From NCBI GenBank assembly GCA_946548065.1, contig CAMNPM010000025.1, positions 1 to 36,048 on the forward strand: a stretch of 36,048 nucleotides of DNA, in the 5' to 3' direction. The notes beneath the pieces were generated by a model, which was given only the letters and a program-made list of their open reading frames with translations, ran no database searches and was not told the origin of the DNA. The position numbers were made by a program, and so were the translations under genes. This document shows, piece after piece, positions 24,933-33,857 of this stretch (positions within the stretch are counted from its first letter, which is position 1; each line of letters opens with the position of its first letter). The stretch comes from an uncultured Prevotella sp. Its GTDB lineage: Bacteria; Bacteroidota; Bacteroidia; Bacteroidales; Bacteroidaceae.

Positions 24933-26042
24933 ATGGGTTTTGAGCAAGTAATAGGACAGCAAGAGGTGCAGCAGCGCCTGATGCAGATGGTCAGCGAAGG
25001 CCGCCTGCCGCATGCCCTGATGCTATGCGGACCCGAGGGGGCGGGCAAGATGGCCCTGGCCATTGGCTTCGCCCAGGTACTGCTCAACAAGTCTGACAAC
25101 GATGCCGCCATGCTGCGCAAGCTTGAGCATCCCGACCTCCATTTCACCTATCCTACCATCAAGCTCCCCTCCATGAGCAGCGACCATAAACCTGTCAGCG
25201 ATGACTTTGCAAGGGAATGGCACGAGCTCATCATGGGCAGCCGCTACTTCAGCATGAACCAGTGGCTCGAACAGATGGGAGGCGAGAACCAGCAAGCCAT
25301 CATCACAGCCGGCGAAAGCGACGACCTCGTCCGCAAACTGTCGCTCAAGTCGAGCCAGGGAGGCTATAAAATCAGTATCATCTGGCTCCCCGAACGCATG
25401 AACATCGAGTGTGCCAACAAGATTCTCAAACTGCTGGAGGAACCACCCTCGCAGACCGTCTTCATCATGGTGTGCGAGGACCCAGACCGTCTGTTGGAGA
25501 CCATCCGCAGCCGTGTACAGCGTATCGACATCAAGAAGATTGCCGACGACGATATCCATCGGGCGCTTGTCGAACAGCGCGGACTCTCCGAGGAGATGGC
25601 TCTCCGTATGACGAGAATGGCCAACGGCAACTACCTCAAAGCACTCGAGATGCTGAATGCCGACTCAGAGAACGAGCTCTTCCTCGACATGTTCCAGAGC
25701 CTGATGCGGCTGGCCTACCAGCGCAAGGTGAAAGACCTCAAGACGTGGTCGGAGCGCATGGCTGCCATGGGGCGCGAACGGCAGAAACGCTTCCTGGAAT
25801 ATTTCCTGCGACTCATACGCGAGAACTTCGCCTACAATTTCCAGCAGCCCGAGCTCTGCTACATGACGCAGCGCGAAGAGGACTTTGCGCGTAACTTCGC
25901 TCGCTTCATCAACGAGGCAAACATCCTGCCCATCACCGACTTGGCCAATCTCGCCATCCGCGACATCGGACAAAATGCCAACGCGAAAATAGTATTCTTC
26001 GACTTCGCGCTCCAAATGATTGTATTACTGATTCAAAAATGA
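24933..26042 (+). CDS. holB: DNA polymerase III delta-prime subunit (clamp loader)
   Basis: Protein of 369 residues. The N-terminal AAA+ module starts FEQVIGQQEVQQRL, with a P-loop GPEGAGKM at 33-40 in which Met replaces the usual Thr/Ser. This fits delta-prime subunits, which do not hydrolyse ATP. IECANKILKLLEEPPSQTVF and TIRSRVQRIDIKKI are the sensor and arginine-finger region shared with DnaX relatives. It is part of the clamp loader that places the sliding clamp on DNA. The ATG at 24933 follows the promoter by 9 nt. The next gene starts 40 bp downstream, probably in the same transcript. Confidence 0.9.
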   Translation: MGFEQVIGQQEVQQRLMQMVSEGRLPHALMLCGPEGAGKMALAIGFAQVLLNKSDNDAAMLRKLEHPDLHFTYPTIKLPSMSSDHKPVSDDFAREWHELIMGSRYFSMNQWLEQMGGENQQAIITAGESDDLVRKLSLKSSQGGYKISIIWLPERMNIECANKILKLLEEPPSQTVFIMVCEDPDRLLETIRSRVQRIDIKKIADDDIHRALVEQRGLSEEMALRMTRMANGNYLKALEMLNADSENELFLDMFQSLMRLAYQRKVKDLKTWSERMAAMGRERQKRFLEYFLRLIRENFAYNFQQPELCYMTQREEDFARNFARFINEANILPITDLANLAIRDIGQNANAKIVFFDFALQMIVLLIQK

Positions 26043-26082
26043 CACCCACCCCCCACATTGCCCACAAAAATAATATAGAAAT

Positions 26083-27396
26083 ATGGAAAAAGAACATCAG
26101 ATAATCGTCGGCTGCGACCGCGGACTGTGCCATCAGGCCGTTGGCCGCCAGGACCGACAGCTCAACACCTACGACTGGCTTGCCGATGTGCCTGGCAACA
26201 CAGACGATACCGACCTCGTAGAGGTGCAGTTCAAGCACACCCGCAAAGGCTACTACCACAACGTGAACAAGCTGGAGCTGAAGAAAGGCGACATCGTTGC
26301 CGTCGAGGCCAACCCGGGCCACGACATCGGTGTGGTCACGCTGACAGGACGACTGGTCAACCTACAGGTGAAGAAAGCCAATCTCAAGAGCACGGACGAG
26401 ATACGGCGCATCTATCGCATTGCGCGTCCCATTGACATGGAGAAGTTCCGTGAGGCCAAGGCTCGCGAACATGCCACCATGATCGAGAGCCGCCAGATAG
26501 CCAAGAACCTGGGACTGGAGATGAAAATAGGCGACGTAGAGTACCAGGGCGACGGCAACAAAGCCATCTTCTACTATATAGCCGACGGGCGCGTCGACTT
26601 CCGCCAGCTCATCAAGGACTTGGCAGCCGCCTTCCATGTGCGCATCGAGATGAAGCAGATTGGTGCACGTCAGGAGGCTGGCCGCATTGGCGGTACCGGG
26701 CCCTGCGGACGCGAGCTCTGCTGTGCCACCTGGATGAAGAACTTCGTCAGCGTAGGCACCTCGGCAGCACGCTACCAGGACATCTCGCTCAACCCCCAGA
26801 AGCTGGCGGGAATGTGTGCAAAACTGAAATGCTGTCTGAACTACGAGGCCGACAACTACGTAGAGGCCAGTCGCAAGCTGCCTGCCAGAGACATCATGCT
26901 GCAGACCCAGGATGCTGACTACTACTACTTCAAGGCCGATATCCTGGCCGGACTCATCAGCTACTCCACCGACAAGAACATGGCGGCAAATATGGAGACC
27001 ATCACTGCCGAGCGCGCCAAGCAGGTTATTGAGATGAACCGTCGTGGCGAGAAACCCCTGTCGCTGCAGGAAGACGGTAAGAAGCAACAGCCGCAAGGTC
27101 CTATCGACCTGGCCACTCAGGAGAACATCAACCGCTTCGACCGTGCCAAGAAAAAGAAGAAAAAGAAGAAGCCCGACCAGCAGGCAAGCCGCAACAGCAA
27201 GGATGGTCAGCAGCCGCAAGACATCAGGCAGGCGCAAGAGAACAAGCAACCCCAAGGAGCCAGGCAACCACAACCCGCTAAGCAGCCCCAACCCGCTAAG
27301 CAGCCCCAAGGTGCTAAGCAACCGCAACCAGCCAAGCAGCCCCAAGGCGTCAAGCAACCGCAAGAGGGTAAAGACAAGAAAGATGCCAAAGCATAA
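26083..27396 (+). CDS. PSP1 domain protein, RicT/YaaT-like
   Basis: Protein of 437 residues. The PSP1 core spans about residues 45-300, with cysteines 208, 213, 214, 245, 250 and 251 (CGRELCC and CAKLKCC), matching the iron-sulfur-binding cysteine pattern of RicT/YaaT, which in Bacillus works with RicA and RicF in RNA processing. After about residue 340 comes a disordered lysine/glutamine-rich tail with a lysine run (DRAKKKKKKKKP) and seven hexapeptides ending KQPQ or RQPQ (27238-27363). The basic tail suggests RNA contact (inference). It sits between holB and gldH, a Bacteroidota arrangement, and overlaps gldH by 14 bp. Confidence 0.88.
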   Translation: MEKEHQIIVGCDRGLCHQAVGRQDRQLNTYDWLADVPGNTDDTDLVEVQFKHTRKGYYHNVNKLELKKGDIVAVEANPGHDIGVVTLTGRLVNLQVKKANLKSTDEIRRIYRIARPIDMEKFREAKAREHATMIESRQIAKNLGLEMKIGDVEYQGDGNKAIFYYIADGRVDFRQLIKDLAAAFHVRIEMKQIGARQEAGRIGGTGPCGRELCCATWMKNFVSVGTSAARYQDISLNPQKLAGMCAKLKCCLNYEADNYVEASRKLPARDIMLQTQDADYYYFKADILAGLISYSTDKNMAANMETITAERAKQVIEMNRRGEKPLSLQEDGKKQQPQGPIDLATQENINRFDRAKKKKKKKKPDQQASRNSKDGQQPQDIRQAQENKQPQGARQPQPAKQPQPAKQPQGAKQPQPAKQPQGVKQPQEGKDKKDAKA

Positions 27397-27865
27397 GTAC
27401 ACCTTATTATATTATATAGGGATACCCTTGGCGCTTCTCCTGTTGCTGGCGGCCTGCGACACGCGGGCCGTCTACAACCACTACGAGCATACCTCGTCGG
27501 CTGGCTGGGAGAAGAACGACGTGCTGGCGTTCTCCACCAAGCCAATGACACAGGATGGCAACTACATCGAAGAGGTAGGGCTGCGCATCACCACATCCTA
27601 TCCTTTCACCCAGCTCACGTTGGTGATCGAGCAGACTATCCTCCCTGCACACACGCTGTTCCGCGACACGCTGAACTGCGACCTTATCAACGAGAAAGGC
27701 ATTCCGGAGGGGCCGGGCATCAGCCACTTCCAATACCGGTTCCCGCTGAAGGCACTTCCGCTTGCCAAGGGCGACCAGCTGAAAATTGTCGTCCGCCACG
27801 ACATGAAGCGCGAGATTCTGCCCGGCATCAGCGATGTCGGCATACGGCTTATCCGCGAAAAGTAA
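27383..27865 (+). CDS. gldH: GldH-type lipoprotein
   Basis: Protein of 160 residues with a lipoprotein signal: a hydrophobic stretch ending LLLLLAAC, lipidated Cys25. The mature part (VYNHYEH, WEKNDVLAF, then GPGISHFQYRFPLKALPLAK) matches GldH, first described as a gliding-motility lipoprotein of Flavobacterium but also present in non-gliding Bacteroidota, where its role is unclear. The ATG at 27383 lies inside the end of the RicT-like gene and gives a proper signal peptide. The stop is 13 bp from the convergent rodA stop; no terminator hairpin is obvious. Confidence 0.85.
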   Translation: MPKHKYTLLYYIGIPLALLLLLAACDTRAVYNHYEHTSSAGWEKNDVLAFSTKPMTQDGNYIEEVGLRITTSYPFTQLTLVIEQTILPAHTLFRDTLNCDLINEKGIPEGPGISHFQYRFPLKALPLAKGDQLKIVVRHDMKREILPGISDVGIRLIREK

Positions 27866-27878
27866 CAAGACGTGATGT

Positions 27879-29336
27879 TCAGGAGCGAACGAGATTCCTG
27901 CTGGCATCTATCCGCAGGAAGATGAAGAGCAACAGCGTGAATCCCCACAGCGAAGAACCGCCATAGCTGAAGAAGGGCAGCGGAATGCCTATCACCGGGG
28001 TCAGACCGAGCACCATGCCTACGTTGATGAAGACATGGAAGAGGAAGATGCTCAATACACAATAGCCATAGATACGTCCAAAGCGGAACGGTTGTCGCTC
28101 AGCCATCTGGATGAGCCGCAGGATCAGGGCCAGGAACAGCAGCAAGACTCCCGCAGAGCCTACAAAGCCCTCTTCCTCGCCTACCGTGCAGAAGATGAAG
28201 TCGGTATCCTGCTCTGGCACGAACTTCAGCTTGGTCTGGGTGCCATTCAGGAATCCCTTGCCCTCCAGACCTCCTGAGCCGATGGCTATTTCCGACTGGT
28301 GCACATTGTAGCCGGCACCACGCAGGTCTTCGTCCAGTCCAAGCAGCACATTGATACGCGAACGCTGGTGGGGCTCCATCACGTTCTGCATGATGAAGTC
28401 GGCACCGTAGAAGAATACTACAGAACCCAAGGTAAATAGGGCTATGAAGAAGTAGGGGCGGAGGCGCGTACCTAAGCCTTCCCACACCAGATAGCCCATC
28501 AGCACCACGGTAAGGCCCAGTTGTATATAGGTGATGTCGAAGTTCAGGAGCAGCAATGACAGCAAGGTGACGGCCACGCAGCCCACGAAGAGCTGGCGGG
28601 CTGTCTTGCGGTTGCAATAGACCCACACCATGCCGATGCTGAAAAGCTGTATCAGCAGCAATACGCTGAACTTGCCTACCGAGGTGGCAGAGTCCCCGAT
28701 AGGCACATTGGCAAACCGGATGCCCACCACGAAATACACCACCATGGCCAGGCCGGTAAACAGGATGCTCCCCGGCATTCCCTCGCGATAGAACATCAGG
28801 AAGAAAGCCAGATAGACCAGCGCAGAACCCGTCTCATGCTGCAGCACGATGCAAAGCATGGGCAGCAGTATCACCAGCAGTGCGGCACCGAAATGCTTCC
28901 ACTGGCTGATGTTATAGCCATAGGTCGACATCAGCTTGGCCAGTGCCAGCGCAGTGGCAAACTTCGCAAACTCAGCCGGTTGCAGGCGTAAGGGGCCTAA
29001 CACGAGCCACGACCTTGAACCCTTGATACTATGCGGATTGAAGATGGTGGCAAAGAGCAGCAATAGCAGTAGTCCGTAGATGATATAGGCAAAGGTGTCA
29101 TAGAACCGGTCGTCCAACATCAGGATGACAAAGCCCAGCATGATGCTGGTGCCTATCCACACTATCTGCATGCCTGAGCGTGTGGCCAGCGAGAAGATGT
29201 CTGTCTCGCCGTAGGAGTAGCTGGCACCACAGACACTGACCCATCCGAAGGACAGGAGTGCTATATAGATGATGATGGTCAGCCAGTCAATACTGCGCCA
29301 CACGCTGGTCTGCCGCTTATCTGCTTGTCGTACCAT
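27879..29336 (-). CDS. rodA: Rod-shape peptidoglycan polymerase RodA (SEDS)
   Basis: Protein of 485 residues with about ten membrane segments of the FtsW/RodA/SpoVE family, the glycosyltransferase partner of PBP2 in cell elongation. Recognisable are SWLVLGPLRLQPAEFAKFAT (the family motif with the catalytic-region residues) and, near the C-terminus, GIPLPFFSYGGSSLW. It is longer than E. coli RodA (370), because of extra sequence in the middle, as seen in Bacteroidota. The first 20 bp overlap the end of mrdA. Assignment as RodA rather than FtsW rests on the mre-mrdA context. Confidence 0.95.
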   Translation of the reverse strand: MVRQADKRQTSVWRSIDWLTIIIYIALLSFGWVSVCGASYSYGETDIFSLATRSGMQIVWIGTSIMLGFVILMLDDRFYDTFAYIIYGLLLLLLFATIFNPHSIKGSRSWLVLGPLRLQPAEFAKFATALALAKLMSTYGYNISQWKHFGAALLVILLPMLCIVLQHETGSALVYLAFFLMFYREGMPGSILFTGLAMVVYFVVGIRFANVPIGDSATSVGKFSVLLLIQLFSIGMVWVYCNRKTARQLFVGCVAVTLLSLLLLNFDITYIQLGLTVVLMGYLVWEGLGTRLRPYFFIALFTLGSVVFFYGADFIMQNVMEPHQRSRINVLLGLDEDLRGAGYNVHQSEIAIGSGGLEGKGFLNGTQTKLKFVPEQDTDFIFCTVGEEEGFVGSAGVLLLFLALILRLIQMAERQPFRFGRIYGYCVLSIFLFHVFINVGMVLGLTPVIGIPLPFFSYGGSSLWGFTLLLFIFLRIDASRNLVRS

Positions 29337-31176
29337 ACGATATGTGTCTGTTTTGGAATTCCTCCGCCCGCTTCTCCGAGGCTTCCGAGAGGTGTCCGTT
29401 AATATATTGTTCCATAATCAGTCCGCCGAGGGGTACGCCATAGGTAGCACCCCAGCCGCCATTCTCCACATAGACGGCAACGGCTATCTTGGGATTATCC
29501 ATCGGGGCAAAACCCATGAAGACGCTATGGTCGTGTCCGCGGTTCTGGGCCGTACCTGTCTTGCCGCAGGCCATGAAGTCGTATTTGGCCAGCTCATGGC
29601 AAGTACCTCCCGTAGCCGAAGCCCGCATACCTGCCACCACATAGTCGTAGGCCTCGCGGCTGGCCATCGTGCGACGGCGCTTCGTATAGAGGGTGTCCAG
29701 CTTCTCTCCTTGAATGCCTTTCACCACGTGCGGAGTGATAAACCAGCCTCGGTTGGCGATGGTAGCCCCCAGATTGGCAATCTGCAGGGGCGTAGCGTTC
29801 ACCTCGCCCTGACCGATGGCAATAGAGATGACGGTCAGTCCGTTCCACGAACCCTTATAGGCTTTATCATAGAAAGCGGCATTGGGAATCAGGCCTCGTT
29901 TCTCGCCGGGCAGGTCGATGCCCAGCTTATAGCCAAAGCCCATCGACACCATATAGTCGCGCCACTTGTTCATGGCATTCTGTACGGAGCCGTATTTCGT
30001 GATGTGCTGGTTGATCATGTAGTAAAGTCCCCAGCAGAAGTAGCCATTGCACGACGTAGAGAGTGCAGGCACCAGTGACAGCGGCGAGGCATGTCCGTGA
30101 CAGCCTACATGCAGCCCGCGATAGTTAAACCCATGTCCGCAGGGATAGGCAGTATGGGTGGGATGAATAATTCCCTCGGTCATGAAGGTCAGACCTTGGG
30201 TGGTCTTAAAGGTAGAGCCCGGTGGATACTGTCCCATGATGGAACGGTTGAGCAGGGGCTTCCACACGTTCTCGCTCAGCTGGCGGTGACTCTTCGAGCG
30301 CTGGCGTCCCACCATCATGCGGGGGTCGTAAGATGGTGAGCTAACCATGCAGAGCACCTCGCCCGTTGAAGGCTCTATGGCCACGATACTGCCTATCTTA
30401 CCTTCCATTAGCCGCTCGCCCAGCCGTTGCAGTTCCACATCGATGCCCAGCGTTAGGTTCTTGCCCGCCACCGCACGACGGTCGAACTTTCCGTTCTGAT
30501 AACGGCCCTGCACACGTCCATGGGCATCGCGCAGCAGAATCTGCATGCCTTTCACCCCTCGCAACTGGTGTTCGTAGCTGCGCTCTATGCCCAGCTTGCC
30601 TATATAGTCGCCGGGCTGGTAATAGTCATCGTTCTCGATGTCGCTGGGCGACACCTCTGCCACGTCGCCCAGCACATGGGCTGCCAGCGGATACTCGTAC
30701 TGGCGGATGCTGCGGCGCTGTATGTAGAAACCGGGGAAACGGAACATCTTCTCCTGGAATACCGAGAAGTCGGCCTCCGACAGCTGGCTCATGAATATCT
30801 GCTGGGTGAAACGCGAATAGCCGGGGTTCTTGTCGCGATCCTTGATGGTCTCCATACGACGGTCAAACTCCTCACGCGTGATGTTCAGTGCCTCACACAA
30901 ATCGAGGGTGTCCAGATGGTCCTTGGCCTCGTTCATCACCACCATGATGTCATAGGCTGGCTGGTTATACACCATCAGCTTGCCGTTGCGGTCGTAGATG
31001 GCTCCCCGCGCCGGATATTCTATTTTCTTGAGGAAAGCATTCGAGTCGGCACTCTTCTTGTAGTCGTCACTGGTAATCTGCAGTTGGAAAAGCCGAAGGA
31101 TATAGATGACCACTATCAGGGTGGCCACTCCTGCAATAACATAGCGTCTGTTCCCCAGGTCGTAGTCGTTATTCAT
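29317..31176 (-). CDS. mrdA: Penicillin-binding protein 2 (elongation transpeptidase)
   Basis: Protein of 619 residues with one N-terminal membrane anchor (RYVIAGVATLIVVIYILRLF). A PBP dimerisation domain follows, and then the transpeptidase domain: SxxK with active Ser321 (YPPGSTFKTT), SxN in STSCNGYF, and KTG in ACGKTGTAQNRG. It cross-links new peptidoglycan in the elongasome with RodA, MreC and MreD. It overlaps mreD by 4 bp and rodA by 20 bp, so the three are translationally coupled. Confidence 0.97.
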   Translation of the reverse strand: MNNDYDLGNRRYVIAGVATLIVVIYILRLFQLQITSDDYKKSADSNAFLKKIEYPARGAIYDRNGKLMVYNQPAYDIMVVMNEAKDHLDTLDLCEALNITREEFDRRMETIKDRDKNPGYSRFTQQIFMSQLSEADFSVFQEKMFRFPGFYIQRRSIRQYEYPLAAHVLGDVAEVSPSDIENDDYYQPGDYIGKLGIERSYEHQLRGVKGMQILLRDAHGRVQGRYQNGKFDRRAVAGKNLTLGIDVELQRLGERLMEGKIGSIVAIEPSTGEVLCMVSSPSYDPRMMVGRQRSKSHRQLSENVWKPLLNRSIMGQYPPGSTFKTTQGLTFMTEGIIHPTHTAYPCGHGFNYRGLHVGCHGHASPLSLVPALSTSCNGYFCWGLYYMINQHITKYGSVQNAMNKWRDYMVSMGFGYKLGIDLPGEKRGLIPNAAFYDKAYKGSWNGLTVISIAIGQGEVNATPLQIANLGATIANRGWFITPHVVKGIQGEKLDTLYTKRRRTMASREAYDYVVAGMRASATGGTCHELAKYDFMACGKTGTAQNRGHDHSVFMGFAPMDNPKIAVAVYVENGGWGATYGVPLGGLIMEQYINGHLSEASEKRAEEFQNRHISYGTTSR

Positions 31177-31673
31177 CGAGCCTTGGCAATTTCAAAGGTG
31201 AAGATAAGCACCAGCGTAATCACCGTACTGCCTGCGATACACTGCAGCCAGTGGAACCAGTTGAAAAGGTTGAAGAACTCCAGCGAGTAGAACACTATAC
31301 AGAAGAGCAGCACCAGTGCTCCTGCGTAGAAGGTATAGCGCGTACTGCCCAGTGCGGCCAGCGATGGTCGCAGGTTGTCTGCCGAGTCACGAGGCACGAA
31401 GAGCTCGAAATAGTAAGGCTGCAGCAGCGCAATCAGCGTCAACGAGGCAGCAGCCAGTCCGGGAGTGTCCGTGAAGATATCAATGACCAACCCGAGGGTG
31501 AAGGCCCACAGCAGGCCAGCCCATTTGGGATAGTTGCGCGGTAGCTGCAACACGAAATAGACATATAGCAGCGGGGTGGCGATGCCAAACAAATGGATAC
31601 GCCCCAGCACCATGACCTGCGCCAGCACGAAGACCATGAACCACCCAGCCCGTTTCAATAAGTCTAATGTCAT
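31173..31673 (-). CDS. mreD: Rod shape-determining protein MreD
   Basis: Protein of 166 residues with about five membrane segments, the usual size for MreD, an inner-membrane part of the elongation complex. Sequence conservation in this family is low; the call rests on topology and on its place between mreC and mrdA. The start codon is only 3 bp from the edge of the octamer repeat array, so its ribosome-binding region is largely made of repeat sequence. Confidence 0.9.
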   Translation of the reverse strand: MTLDLLKRAGWFMVFVLAQVMVLGRIHLFGIATPLLYVYFVLQLPRNYPKWAGLLWAFTLGLVIDIFTDTPGLAAASLTLIALLQPYYFELFVPRDSADNLRPSLAALGSTRYTFYAGALVLLFCIVFYSLEFFNLFNWFHWLQCIAGSTVITLVLIFTFEIAKAR

Positions 31674-31676
31674 TTA

Positions 31677-31844
31677 TTTCGTTGTTTCGTTATTATGTTA
31701 TTTCGATGCTTCGATATCTCGATGTCTCGATGTCTCGATGTTTCGATGCTTCGATGCCTCGATGCTTCGATGTCTCGATGCTTCGATATCTCGATGTCTC
31801 AATGCTTCGATATCTCAATGCTTCGATGTTTCGGTGCCTCGGCG
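31677..31844. repeat. 21-copy 8-nt tandem array between mreC and mreD
   Basis: The stretch is exactly 21 units of 8 nt. On the plus strand the central units read TCTCGATG, CTTCGATG, TTTCGATG or CTTCGATA; in gene-sense direction the consensus is YATCGARR. Units at both ends are more diverged (TTTCGTTG, TTATGTTA at one side, CCTCGGCG at the other), as expected for an array that mutates by slippage in its centre. It fills almost the whole 179-bp gap between the two genes. Confidence 0.92.
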
Positions 31845-31852
31845 CCCGATCA

Positions 31853-32722
31853 TCATTGATTCACATTCAGCTTCAGCGAGTCGCGAGCGGCCTGCATCAG
31901 CCGCATGCGCTCAGCTATCGTCTTGTCGCTGATTACCACCACATCGCGCAGCCGGCCAAAGTCGGTTGACAGCCTGACCTTCAGCCGATAGCTCAGTCCG
32001 TCGCGCGAGTTATACACTTCTTTAATCTGTCCCACCAGCACACCGGGGGGGAAGATGCTGGAGTATCCGTTGGTCTCCACCCACTCGCCGCGCTTGAAGC
32101 GGGCATGACGGGGGATGTCCTCTACATAGGCATAGCCAGCGTCCCTGCCGTCCCATCGCAGCACACCGAAGTAGCCGCGGTTGCGGATGGCACAACTGAT
32201 GCGCGATGACTGTGTGTTCAGCACGGGAATGACGATACTGTAGTGGGCCGAGGTCTGGTGCACCACACCTACCACGCCCTGTCCGCAGGCCACGCCCATA
32301 CCGGCCTCCACACCGTCATCAGCACCACGGTCTATGGTCAGCAGGTTGTTCGTCTTGTGCAGCTCACTGGTCACCACCTTGGCGGCTATCAGCTGATACT
32401 GCTCCAGCTTCTCCAGCTCTTGCTGCTCTTGCTTGTCCACCGTCTCCGTAGCTTCGGCATAGAGCCTGCGCAACTGTGTGACCTGACGCTCCAAGTAGAA
32501 GTTACGGAGGGTCAGGTCTTCGTTCACCTTCTTCAACGAGAAGAAGCTCTCCACTGCCGAGTTCCATTCGTACAGCCATCCCGTCACCACATTGGCAGAC
32601 GAGAACCAGACGCTGTTCTGGTAGTTGTTGTATTGAAACACCAACACCAGACTCAGCACCTCCAGCACTGCGAACAGAAACCAGTGAAAGTGATTGCGCA
32701 GAAACTCCAGCAGGTTTTTCAC
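31853..32722 (-). CDS. mreC: Rod shape-determining protein MreC
   Basis: Protein of 289 residues: a short cytoplasmic start, one membrane segment (WFLFAVLEVLSLVLVFQY), a coiled coil near residues 55-105 rich in Glu/Leu/Gln, and the beta-barrel MreC domain (LLTIDRGADDGVEAGMGVAC, then GVVGVVHQTSAHYSIV). It scaffolds PBP2-RodA in the periplasm. It follows mreB by 39 bp and is separated from mreD by the octamer array. Confidence 0.96.
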   Translation of the reverse strand: MKNLLEFLRNHFHWFLFAVLEVLSLVLVFQYNNYQNSVWFSSANVVTGWLYEWNSAVESFFSLKKVNEDLTLRNFYLERQVTQLRRLYAEATETVDKQEQQELEKLEQYQLIAAKVVTSELHKTNNLLTIDRGADDGVEAGMGVACGQGVVGVVHQTSAHYSIVIPVLNTQSSRISCAIRNRGYFGVLRWDGRDAGYAYVEDIPRHARFKRGEWVETNGYSSIFPPGVLVGQIKEVYNSRDGLSYRLKVRLSTDFGRLRDVVVISDKTIAERMRLMQAARDSLKLNVNQ

Positions 32723-32731
32723 GAGACAGCC

Positions 32732-32759
32732 GTCAACCTATTAACCGTTAACCATCAAC
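32732..32759. repeat. Possible 7-nt tandem repeat between mreB and mreC
   Basis: In gene-sense direction GTTGATG, GTTAACG, GTTAATA, GGTTGAC: four imprecise heptamers in a 39-bp gap. Imperfect and short, so this may be chance. Confidence 0.35.
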
Positions 32760-32761
32760 TG

Positions 32762-33784
32762 TTATCTCATCAGGAACGAGAAGCGGTCAACATTCTTCAG
32801 TGCCACGCCGGCTCCCTTGGCTACAGAGTGCAACGGATCCTCGGCAATGTGGAACGGAATATTGATCTTTGCCTCCAGACGACGGTCCAGTCCGCGGAGC
32901 AGCGCACCGCCACCAGTCAGCCAGATGCCGTTCTTCACAATGTCGGCATACAGCTCGGGAGGCGTGTTCTCCAGGGCGGAGAGCACGGCATTCTCTATCT
33001 TGGCCACCGTCTTGTCCAGACAGTGGGCTATCTCCTGATAGCACACTGGCACCTCCATAGGCAGTGCCGTGATGCGGTTCGGGCCATGCACCACATAGTC
33101 CTCGGGGGCCTCGTCGCCCAGGTCGGTCAGCGCCGACCCTACGGCAATCTTGATGCGCTCGGCCATACGCTCCGACACCTTCACGTTGTGCTGGCGCGAC
33201 ATATACTCTTGAATATCATTGGTCAGGTCGTCGCCTGCGGTACGGATGCTGTTGTTCGACACGATGCCGCCCAGCGAGATGACGGCAATCTCCGTAGAAC
33301 CGCCACCGATGTCGACTATCATGTTGCCCTCGGGGGCTTCCACGTCGATACCGATACCAATGGCAGCAGCCATAGGCTCGAAAATCAGATACACGTCACG
33401 GCCGTCGGCATGCTCTGCTGAGTCACGCACGGCACGCAGCTCCACCTCAGTAGACCCCGAGGGTACGCCAATCACCATGCGCAGCGAGGGCGAGAACAGA
33501 CGGTGGCCCGTATGAACCATCCTGATCAGTCCGCGCATCATCTGCTCGCAGGCCGAGAAGTCGGCTATCACACCGTCGCGCAGCGGACGAACGGTACGTA
33601 TGTTATCGTGTGTCTTCTCATACATCATCTTGGCCTTCTCGCCCACGGCAATCATCTTGTCCGTGTGACGGTCGAGTGCCACTACCGACGGCTCGTCAAC
33701 CACAATCTTGTCATCACTGATAATAATCGTGTTGGCCGTTCCAAGGTCCATTGCAATCTCTTGCACAAAACTAAAGAAACCCAT
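32762..33784 (-). CDS. mreB: Actin-like cell-shape protein MreB
   Basis: Protein of 340 residues, normal for MreB. The actin-fold nucleotide motifs are present: MDLGTANTIIISDDKIVVDE (phosphate 1), NMIVDIGGGSTEIAVIS (phosphate 2) and GIWLTGGGALLRGLD (adenosine). It forms membrane-bound filaments that orient the elongation machinery. It heads the mre block; the 73 bp upstream are mostly a 22-nt tandem repeat and no clear promoter of its own was recognised, so it may depend on read-through from the PurH-domain gene. Confidence 0.98.
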   Translation of the reverse strand: MGFFSFVQEIAMDLGTANTIIISDDKIVVDEPSVVALDRHTDKMIAVGEKAKMMYEKTHDNIRTVRPLRDGVIADFSACEQMMRGLIRMVHTGHRLFSPSLRMVIGVPSGSTEVELRAVRDSAEHADGRDVYLIFEPMAAAIGIGIDVEAPEGNMIVDIGGGSTEIAVISLGGIVSNNSIRTAGDDLTNDIQEYMSRQHNVKVSERMAERIKIAVGSALTDLGDEAPEDYVVHGPNRITALPMEVPVCYQEIAHCLDKTVAKIENAVLSALENTPPELYADIVKNGIWLTGGGALLRGLDRRLEAKINIPFHIAEDPLHSVAKGAGVALKNVDRFSFLMR

Positions 33785-33788
33785 TTTA

Positions 33789-33854
33789 ATTTACTATTTG
33801 ACGATTTACGATTTACTATTTGACGATTTACAATTCACGATTTGTCGATTTACG
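33789..33854. repeat. Three tandem 22-nt repeats upstream of mreB
   Basis: Units at 33789, 33811 and 33833. The first two differ only at the last base and start ATTTACTATTTGACGATT; the third is diverged (ATTCACGATTTGTCGATT). Together they fill almost the whole 73-bp gap between the PurH-domain gene and mreB. Confidence 0.85.
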
Positions 33855-33857
33855 CCT

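Noticed and set aside
24680..24943. Frame through the 21-nt repeats before holB
   Set aside because: Open only because the repeat unit is a multiple of three; no plausible start or domain, and it crosses the holB promoter.
26362..27402. 346-codon minus-strand frame opposite the RicT-like gene
   Set aside because: Leucine/glycine-rich sequence is the antisense of the lysine/glutamine/proline tail repeats.
31667..31969. Open frame of repeated Cys-Phe-Asp-Ala-Ser peptides
   Set aside because: It is the octamer tandem repeat read as protein; it runs into antisense mreC and has no promoter or family.
32243..33421. 392-codon plus-strand frame opposite mreC and mreB
   Set aside because: Histidine- and glutamine-rich shadow covering two certain genes and their gap.
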